A stretch of 64,000 bases of DNA, taken from contig NZ_UGTM01000001.1 in NCBI RefSeq assembly GCF_900454835.1, positions 1,798,501-1,862,500 of the forward strand, written 5' to 3'. Positions 58,063 to 64,000 of the stretch are shown piece after piece. The notes under the pieces were generated by a model. That model saw nothing but the letters and a program-made list of their open reading frames with translations, was not told the origin of the DNA and did not search any database. This DNA comes from Prevotella denticola (lineage in GTDB: Bacteria; Bacteroidota; Bacteroidia; Bacteroidales; Bacteroidaceae). Position 1 is the stretch's first letter, and every line of letters begins with the position of its first letter. Position numbers and translations under genes: made by a program.

Positions 58063-59895
58063 ATGAATAAAGAAGACAACTTGAAGCGATTGGCTTATCT
58101 GAGGAACATTGTACTCAATATGCCTGAGAAACCAGGTACGTATCAGTTCTATGATACGGAGCATACCATTATCTATGTCGGTAAAGCAAAAAACCTGAAG
58201 CGTCGTGTGTCATCCTACTTTCACAAAGAGGTAGACCGTTTCAAGACAAAAGTACTCGTCTCAAAGATTCACGACATATCCTATTCCGTCGTCAATACAG
58301 AGGAAGATGCACTGCTGATAGAGAATCAGCTGATCAAACAGTACAAGCCGAAATACAACGTACTGCTCAAAGACGGGAAGACTTATCCCAGCATCTGCGT
58401 AACAAACGAATACTTTCCCCGTATCTTCAAGACACGAAACATCAACAAGCGTTACGGCACTTTCTACGGCCCTTACAGCCATATCAGCAGTATGTATGCC
58501 ATTCTTGACATAATAAAAAAGGTATATAAACCGCGGACTTGCCGCTTCCCTATTACGAAAGAGGGTATAGAACAAAGGAAATACAAGCCCTGCCTGGAAT
58601 ATCATCTGCACAACTGTGGTGCACCATGTATCGACAAGCAGAGCTACGAAGACTATCAGGAAGCGATACGGCAGGCCCGGGAAATATTGAAAGGAAACAC
58701 CCGTGAAGTACAAAATCTTCTAAAGCAACAGATGCAGAAATACGCAGAAGAGCTTCGGTTCGAGGAAGCTGAAATATGCAAACAGCGTTATACGGCCCTC
58801 GATAATTTCGCAGCAAAAAGTGAAATCGTAAGCCATACGATTACAGATGTCGATGTATTCACGATTATAGATGATGACACAAGGAAGAATGCCTTTATCA
58901 ATTATATTCATGTAAAGAACGGTGCAATCAACCAGAGTTTCACGTATGAATACAAGCGGAAGCTCGATGAAACCGATGAAGAGCTTCTGAATGAAGCCAT
59001 CCCAGAGATACGTGAACGCTTCAACAGCACTGCCAAGGAGATTATCGTACCCTTTGAACTCGATTTCAAGATAAAGGATGCGTCGTTCTTTATCCCTCAG
59101 CGTGGTGACAAACATCATCTTTTAGAGCTTTCAGAGATGAATGCAAAGCAGTACAAGTTCGACCGGCTGAAACAGGCAGAGAAGCTGAATCCCGAGCAGA
59201 AGCAGACCCGACTGATGCGGGAACTGCAGGAAAAGCTGAAGCTGACGAAGCTGCCTTACCAGATAGAATGCTTCGACAATTCTAACATCTCGGGCACTGA
59301 TGCAGTCGCAGGCTGCATTGTCTATAAGGGAATGAAGCCCTCCAGGAAAGACTATCGCAAATACAATATCAAGACTGTAACCGGTCCTGACGACTATGCC
59401 TCCATGCAGGAAGTCGTAAGACGACGCTACAGCCGGATGCAGGAAGAGGGCACTCCTCTCCCCGACCTCATCATCACCGACGGCGGAAAAGGACAGATGG
59501 AAGTCGTCAGAGAGGTCATCGAAGACGAACTTCACCTTTCCATCCCCATCGCAGGACTTGCCAAGGACGACCGACACCGTACCAACGAACTTCTGTTCGG
59601 CTTTCCCCAGCAGACAATTGCCTTAGATGTCAAGGGCGAACTCTTCAAAGTGCTCACACAGATACAAGATGAGGTACACCGTTTCGCCATAACATTCCAC
59701 CGTAACAAACGCTCTAAGCATCAGCTACACAGCGAATTAGACGATATAAAAGGAATCGGAACGAAGACCCGTGAGGCACTCATGAAGCAGCTAAGAACTG
59801 TTAAACGTATCAAAGAATCTGATATTCAGACGCTTACAGGAATCATAGGAGCAAGCAAAGCAACCATCATTTACAATTATTTTCATACAAAATAA
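58063..59895 (+). CDS. uvrC: excinuclease ABC subunit C
   Basis: UvrC makes both incisions in nucleotide excision repair with UvrA and UvrB. I chose the ATG at 58063, preceded by AAAGGAG; an upstream GTG would lie inside the parS-like site. The protein has 610 residues. The GIY-YIG nuclease domain comes first (PGTYQFYDTEHTIIYVGKAK). A UVR motif at about 200-235 and the RNase H-like second nuclease (ECFDNSNISGTDAVAG, LIITDGGKGQ) follow. Tandem helix-hairpin-helix motifs close it (DIKGIGTKTREALMKQL). dtd follows 34 bp later on the same strand. Confidence 0.97.
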   Translation: MNKEDNLKRLAYLRNIVLNMPEKPGTYQFYDTEHTIIYVGKAKNLKRRVSSYFHKEVDRFKTKVLVSKIHDISYSVVNTEEDALLIENQLIKQYKPKYNVLLKDGKTYPSICVTNEYFPRIFKTRNINKRYGTFYGPYSHISSMYAILDIIKKVYKPRTCRFPITKEGIEQRKYKPCLEYHLHNCGAPCIDKQSYEDYQEAIRQAREILKGNTREVQNLLKQQMQKYAEELRFEEAEICKQRYTALDNFAAKSEIVSHTITDVDVFTIIDDDTRKNAFINYIHVKNGAINQSFTYEYKRKLDETDEELLNEAIPEIRERFNSTAKEIIVPFELDFKIKDASFFIPQRGDKHHLLELSEMNAKQYKFDRLKQAEKLNPEQKQTRLMRELQEKLKLTKLPYQIECFDNSNISGTDAVAGCIVYKGMKPSRKDYRKYNIKTVTGPDDYASMQEVVRRRYSRMQEEGTPLPDLIITDGGKGQMEVVREVIEDELHLSIPIAGLAKDDRHRTNELLFGFPQQTIALDVKGELFKVLTQIQDEVHRFAITFHRNKRSKHQLHSELDDIKGIGTKTREALMKQLRTVKRIKESDIQTLTGIIGASKATIIYNYFHTK

Positions 59896-59929
59896 ACCAT
59901 AAATCAAATAAAAATCGTATATTTGCCGT

Positions 59930-60382
59930 ATGAGAATCGTAATACAACGTGTCAGCCAAGCCTCTGTAACAATTGACGGACAGACCAAATCCACCATTGG
60001 AAAAGGATTCCTCATTCTTATCGGAATAGGCAGAGACGACACGGAAGAAGACATTAAATGGCTGGTAAACAAGATAATAGGACTCCGCATTTTCGACGAT
60101 GAAAAGGGAGTTATGAACCGCAGCATCATGGACATTGACGGCGAGATACTGGTCGTTTCACAGTTTACGCTCATGGCAAGTTACAAGAAAGGCAACCGCC
60201 CCAGCTGGATCCATGCAGCCCCTCACGAGCTGTCCATACCACTCTATCGCCGCTTCTGCAACACTTTGAGCGAGGCCTTGGGCAAACCTGTAAGCACAGG
60301 AGAATTCGGAGCAGATATGCAGATAGAACTTCAAAACGATGGCCCCGTCACCATCTGTATGGACACGAAGAACAAGGAGTAA
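59930..60382 (+). CDS. dtd: D-aminoacyl-tRNA deacylase
   Basis: Dtd frees tRNA from D-amino acids (and glycine mischarged on tRNA-Ala), an editing function. It has 150 residues, the normal length. It starts MRIVIQRVSQASVTIDG. The active-site motifs are SQFTLMASYKKGNRPSW (SQF) and the cross-subunit NDGPVTICMD (the GPxx-type motif reads GPVT). It is probably cotranscribed with uvrC. A 10-bp tandem repeat separates it from the mazG-like gene. Confidence 0.96.
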   Translation: MRIVIQRVSQASVTIDGQTKSTIGKGFLILIGIGRDDTEEDIKWLVNKIIGLRIFDDEKGVMNRSIMDIDGEILVVSQFTLMASYKKGNRPSWIHAAPHELSIPLYRRFCNTLSEALGKPVSTGEFGADMQIELQNDGPVTICMDTKNKE

Positions 60383-60390
60383 AGAGAACC

Positions 60391-60450
60391 CACCTATGAA
60401 CACCTATCAACACCTATCAACGCTTATCAACGCCCATCAACGCCCATCAT
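60391..60450. repeat. 6 x 10-bp tandem repeat
   Basis: Six exact-length 10-bp units built on CACCTATCAA and CGCCCATCAA fill almost all of the dtd-mazG spacer. The units differ at 1-3 positions. Confidence 0.9.
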
Positions 60451-60471
60451 CGACTAAATGAAAAGAAAACT

Positions 60472-60795
60472 ATGACACTCAGAGAAGCCCAAGAAGCTGT
60501 AGACAAATGGATAAAAGACTACGGCGTACGCTATTTCAGCGAACTTACCAACATGGCCTGCCTGACCGAAGAGGTAGGCGAACTGGCCCGTGTGATGGCA
60601 CGCACCTATGGCGACCAGAGTTTCAAGAAAGGCGAGCAGCCCAACATCGGCGAGGAGATGGCCGACATATTGTGGGTCCTGATCTGTCTTGCCAACCAGA
60701 CAGGCATCGACCTTACGGAAGAACTGCGCAAGAGCTTCGACAAGAAGACCATACGTGACAAAGACAGACATAAAAACAACCCAAAATTGAAGTAA
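60472..60795 (+). CDS. MazG-like nucleotide pyrophosphohydrolase
   Basis: This 107-residue protein has one MazG domain. The magnesium-binding motifs are EEVGELARV and GEEMADILWVLICLAN (the EExxE and ExxD pattern). Such single-domain enzymes hydrolyse (d)NTPs or related nucleotides to monophosphate and pyrophosphate, often as house-cleaning of damaged nucleotides. The start MTLREAQEAVDKWI is natural. It follows dtd after the 10-bp tandem repeat and is probably in the uvrC-dtd transcript. Confidence 0.88.
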   Translation: MTLREAQEAVDKWIKDYGVRYFSELTNMACLTEEVGELARVMARTYGDQSFKKGEQPNIGEEMADILWVLICLANQTGIDLTEELRKSFDKKTIRDKDRHKNNPKLK

Positions 60796-60996
60796 AGACT
60801 GTTTTATTCAATAAAATAGACTATAATATAAGAAACCATCTTTTTAAGGGCAGAACAAGGCAGTCCCAGACTACGGAAAGAGACCCCCCTTCAACATTCC
60901 TCCATCCTTCTGCATCCCAAAAGGGAAGCTGTCCCAGCACCATCCTCTGCCTTCACCCTGAGGAACAGAGAACAACAAATATAATTAAAACAAATC

Positions 60997-61944
60997 ATGG
61001 GAACAATCAAAGACACAGTAACAAAAGACATCCAGGCACAGAAAGCCGATGGAATCGTAGAAAAAAGCAAGTATGAGCAGGCTCTGGAACAGTACGACCT
61101 CAACATCACTGATGAGGAAGTAAAGGCTGCAGTAACCAAAATCATTGCAGAGAAAGTTTCAGAGAACGACAATCTCGAAGTGAAAAAATTCCTGCTGGGC
61201 AGTGTCGAGCTGACCACCCTCAGCACATCAGACACCGAAGAGAAGGTCCTCGCAATGATAGAGAAGGTGAACAGGTTCGACAGCGAATACCCGGACCTCC
61301 CGCACGTTGCAGCCGTCTGTGCCTACCCCTGTTTCACGAAGCTGATGGCCGACAGTCTTGAAGTAGACGGTGTCGAAATCACCAACGTAACCGGCAACTT
61401 CCCTTCTTCGCAGACCTTCTTAGAAGTAAAAACCATCGAGACAGCACTGGCCATCAAGGACGGGGCAACTAACATCGACATCGTCATGCCCGTAGGGAAA
61501 TTCCTGTCAGGCGATTACGAGGGCGTATGCGACACCATCAGCGAGATAAAACAAACGTGCGGCGACGTGCCCATGAAGGTGATTCTTGAGACGGGCGACC
61601 TCCGTAATGCCCGTGACATCAAGACCGCTTCCCTTCTCGCCATGTACGCCGGCGCCGACTATCTGAAGACAAGTACGGGAAAAGAGAAGGTCAGTGCGAC
61701 CCCCGAGTCTGTCTACATCCTCTGCCAGGCCATCAAGGAATACTACGACAAGACAGGCATTCAGATCGGTCTGAAACCAGCCGGCGGAATCAATACCGTG
61801 ATGGATGCCGTGATTTACTACACCATTGTCAAAGAGGTACTCGGCGAAAAATGGCTCACCAACTACTGGTTCCGGATGGGCACCAGCCGTCTTACAAACC
61901 TCCTGCTGAGCGAGATTACAGGCACTGAGACCAAGTTCTTCTAA
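60997..61944 (+). CDS. deoC: deoxyribose-phosphate aldolase
   Basis: DeoC splits 2-deoxyribose 5-phosphate into acetaldehyde and glyceraldehyde 3-phosphate in deoxynucleoside breakdown. The protein has 315 residues, the longer form with an N-terminal helical extension of about 65 residues. The Schiff-base lysine is Lys224 in DYLKTSTGKE. Other barrel motifs are VAAVCAYPCFTK, NIDIVMPVGKF and IGLKPAGGINT. It is alone between a 200-bp gap and a strong hairpin at 62016-62043. Confidence 0.96.
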   Translation: MGTIKDTVTKDIQAQKADGIVEKSKYEQALEQYDLNITDEEVKAAVTKIIAEKVSENDNLEVKKFLLGSVELTTLSTSDTEEKVLAMIEKVNRFDSEYPDLPHVAAVCAYPCFTKLMADSLEVDGVEITNVTGNFPSSQTFLEVKTIETALAIKDGATNIDIVMPVGKFLSGDYEGVCDTISEIKQTCGDVPMKVILETGDLRNARDIKTASLLAMYAGADYLKTSTGKEKVSATPESVYILCQAIKEYYDKTGIQIGLKPAGGINTVMDAVIYYTIVKEVLGEKWLTNYWFRMGTSRLTNLLLSEITGTETKFF

Positions 61945-62015
61945 ACCTCTTTATCCTCAAACACAGCATTCCGTTCAACCGCCAGCACATATTGTGCAGA
62001 GCAAAATCAACCCGA

Positions 62016-62043
62016 CAGGGGCACACGGCTTCGTGTGCCCCTG
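62016..62043 (+). terminator. hairpin after deoC
   Basis: A perfect 11-bp stem (CAGGGGCACAC with its complement) encloses a loop of 6, about 70 bases after the deoC stop. The T-run is short. Confidence 0.65.
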
Positions 62044-62821
62044 AATTATATCTGCCAATAGAAATAAAATGAATACGTACTTGAAGGAAAATCAAACTAC
62101 ACTCGAGGGAAAAAACAAACAAAATAATCTATAATTACTATATATATAGACTATACAATAAATTTACAGCTTACACAACCGATCGGGAATTCCTATCCAA
62201 AGTCCATCCCAACACCTATAAGACATAGTCCAAAACACACTTCCCACTGCGGACCATCTATTATCGACCTATCCACTGCCAATACTTACAATTCTGAAAA
62301 ATCATTACAAAAAGTATCGTCAGAATCCCTTGGAAACAAGATAAAGCCCCAAAAGATGTCATGCTTAACAAGCTACGAATCAATAAGTTACGATATGCGG
62401 TAACAAGAGATGCTTAGTTAGACCTCTATCAAGCCTTACTTAGCCATCAACAAAGCACCTATTGAGAGCCAATTAAGGCTTGAATGAACGGCGATCAGGC
62501 ACCGGCAGGACTTGAAAGATAAAATATTACGACAAAACAAGCCTCTTATGCACTTCTATCCCACTCCTTGAGAGAGGACAATAAGTTACAAGAGAACAGG
62601 CTTACCAGTTTCGTAAACAAGATTGCACTATACCCTACAGCTCCAGAATACTGCCCGGAATGGGAAGAAGCGGAAAATACACAACTGCCTGGAAAAATCA
62701 AAAAAAACTTCATGGCAAGGGAAATCACCATGAAGATAGCCCGACCCTGCCGTTACAGATACCGACAGGGGAAAACTGGCAAAATAGAAAAAAACACTTC
62801 AATCAGCACACCGGCCGGCAG
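62044..62821. other. convergent intergenic region
   Basis: AT-rich sequence without a gene, holding the family C array at 62408-62517. A purine-rich stretch near 62690-62800 ends close to the polyprenyl synthase stop. Confidence 0.5.
62408..62517. repeat. 22-bp-register array, family C copy 3
   Basis: Five 22-bp units start at 62408, 62430, 62452, 62474 and 62496. The unit at 62430 (AAGCCTTACTTAGCC core) matches the best unit at 6161 closely. One unit appears as TAAGGCTTGAATG, the opposite strand of the arm. Confidence 0.7.
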
Positions 62822-63802
62822 TCATTTCTCCCTTTTAATTACATAATCAAGATAAGTCTGGAGCGAAGTGCGGATGCTTTCATCCTTCACATATTTGTCA
62901 AGGAAAGTCTGTGCTTCAGCATGGAAATCCCACATACGGCGTTCTGCATATTCTATTCCCCCACTCTCCTTGGCAAAAGCAACCAGTCTGCCGATTTCTT
63001 CACGTGTCACCTCGTGCGCCTTTACCTTATTCGCCAAAGCAAGCATCTCGTCATTTTTTGCCGAATTCAACGCATAAATAACAGGAAGCGTGAGCTTTCC
63101 CTCTGCCAGGTCATTCCCTGTAGGCTTGCCGATATTCGTTTCAGAGTCATAATAGTCGAAGATGTCATCGCGAATCTGGAACACAATTCCGAGATTCTTT
63201 CCGAAACATCTTGCCGCATCCACTTCCTCTTCAGAGGCACCGGCAGACACTGCCCCGATCGCAGCACACGCTTCAAAAAGTGCGGCGGTCTTGCGTTCGA
63301 TTATCCTGTAATAAGCTTCTTCCGTGATATCTTTACGCTGGATATTCGACAGTTGCAGAATCTCTCCATCACTCAATGTCTGCCCCAACCCCGCCAATCT
63401 GCGGACAATAGCCTCAGAATGTGTGTGACTAACATACAGCAAGGCCGTTGAGAGCACATAATCACCCACCAGGACGGCCACCTTGTTGTCGTAGTCGGCA
63501 TTGACACTCGCCTGCCCTCTCCGCTCAGCAGACTCATCAACGACATCATCGTGAACAAGTGAAGCCGTATGCAAAAGCTCCAGTCCCACAGCAGCGTGCT
63601 GTGTTGCTTCAGAAACCTTACCAAAGTTCTTTGCTATCAGGAGGATAAGGATGGGGCGCATCCGTTTGCCGGCCCGCTGGCGGATATGGTTCAAAACCGT
63701 CTGCAACAAACCGTCTTCGTGGTCGAGAGCATGATTAAAAAGGTCGATGAAATCGTCCAGTTCCGCCTCAATCGGCCGTTTTATTAGAGAAAGGGTATCC
63801 AT
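62822..63802 (-). CDS. long-chain polyprenyl diphosphate synthase
   Basis: The enzyme extends isoprenoid chains from farnesyl or geranylgeranyl diphosphate, in Bacteroidota most likely for the menaquinone side chain. I chose the ATG at 63802 (MDTLSLIKRPIEAEL), giving 326 residues. The first aspartate-rich motif is LVHDDVVDE (Asp85, 86, 89) and the second is IRDDIFDYY (Asp212, 213, 216). GKRMRPILILL and the KTAALF substrate segment are present. Small residues before the first motif fit a long product. It is divergent from polA, with a promoter box 21 bases upstream. Confidence 0.93.
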   Translation of the reverse strand: MDTLSLIKRPIEAELDDFIDLFNHALDHEDGLLQTVLNHIRQRAGKRMRPILILLIAKNFGKVSEATQHAAVGLELLHTASLVHDDVVDESAERRGQASVNADYDNKVAVLVGDYVLSTALLYVSHTHSEAIVRRLAGLGQTLSDGEILQLSNIQRKDITEEAYYRIIERKTAALFEACAAIGAVSAGASEEEVDAARCFGKNLGIVFQIRDDIFDYYDSETNIGKPTGNDLAEGKLTLPVIYALNSAKNDEMLALANKVKAHEVTREEIGRLVAFAKESGGIEYAERRMWDFHAEAQTFLDKYVKDESIRTSLQTYLDYVIKREK

Positions 63803-63822
63803 TATTAATCTGAAATTTGATA

Positions 63823-63830
63823 CAAATTTA
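63823..63830 (-). promoter_or_regulatory. probable -7 box of the polyprenyl synthase gene
   Basis: TAAATTTG on the minus strand fits TAnnTTTG. It would give a leader of about 14 bases. Confidence 0.5.
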
Positions 63831-63895
63831 CTCATTTTATCGGAGATTATGGAAGAAATTTAGTAATTTTACGGCTGAAAACAGAATAATTACTT

Positions 63896-64000
63896 ATGGC
63901 AAAACTCTTCCTCCTCGACGCATACGCACTCATCTATCGTTCGTATTACGCATTCCTCAGGACTCCCCGCATCAATTCCAAAGGACTGAACACTTCGGCC
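63896..64000 (+). CDS. polA: DNA polymerase I, N-terminal end only
   Basis: Only the first 35 codons are in the window: MAKLFLLDAYALIYRSYYAF, then LRTPRINSKG. This is the start of the 5'-3' exonuclease domain, with the metal-binding Asp8 in LLDAYALIYR as in PolA. The gene continues past the right edge. It is divergent from the polyprenyl synthase, about 94 bp away. Confidence 0.92.
   Translation, partial: MAKLFLLDAYALIYRSYYAFLRTPRINSKGLNTSA

Overview
The window is chromosomal DNA from a member of the Bacteroidota, most likely a Prevotella-type bacterium. The signs are SusC/SusD/hybrid two-component glycan loci, a GLPGLI-family protein, a B-type fumarate reductase, fimbrillin-like lipoproteins, large Bacteroidota-style LepB and SpeA proteins, and promoters of the TAnnTTTG type. 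Most housekeeping genes have moderate to high GC content. Visibly AT-richer patches (1-1840, 42.3-50.5 kb, 50.5-54.3 kb) look accessory. I recognise no rRNA, tRNA, CRISPR array or complete insertion sequence.

Left part (1-25 kb). The window opens inside an AT-rich TonB-type outer-membrane protein. A leftward series follows: ECF sigma factor plus probable anti-sigma factor, arginine decarboxylase (speA), shikimate kinase (aroK), topoisomerase I (topA) and a NUDIX hydrolase. Next come a rightward esterase, then leftward wbqC-like, lepB, dapB and a membrane protein with a degenerate kinase domain. A rightward set codes for a tiny exported peptide, a GLPGLI protein and a TonB-dependent receptor. 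The fumarate reductase operon (frdC-frdA-frdB on the minus strand) closes this part.

Middle (25.5-42 kb). This is a polysaccharide utilisation locus: susC, susD, a surface glycan-binding lipoprotein, a hybrid two-component regulator, a GH31 glycosidase, a DUF4874/DUF4832 protein and a convergent GH84 beta-N-acetylglucosaminidase. Together they would bind a glycan at the surface, import it, cut it and sense it. The substrate cannot be read from sequence.

Accessory block (41.8-54 kb). A segment of about 200 bp holding the GH84 promoter and first codons occurs twice as direct copies 8,068 bp apart. Between the copies lie an RHS fragment, a possible orphan immunity gene and a complete RND efflux operon. 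Beyond the second copy are a fimbrillin-like lipoprotein with an overlapping 60-residue peptide gene, a (GT)26 microsatellite and a 5'-truncated mmcQ/yjbR gene.

Right part (54-64 kb). A MetA-type outer-membrane protein with a suspected frameshift precedes mnmG, apt, uvrC, dtd, a mazG-like gene, deoC, a polyprenyl synthase and the start of polA. Two close matches to the ParB centromere site parS flank apt, which suggests the replication origin is not far away.

The most unusual feature is spread over the whole window. At least eight intergenic arrays with four unrelated sequences share one architecture: tandem dyad units in a 22-bp register.
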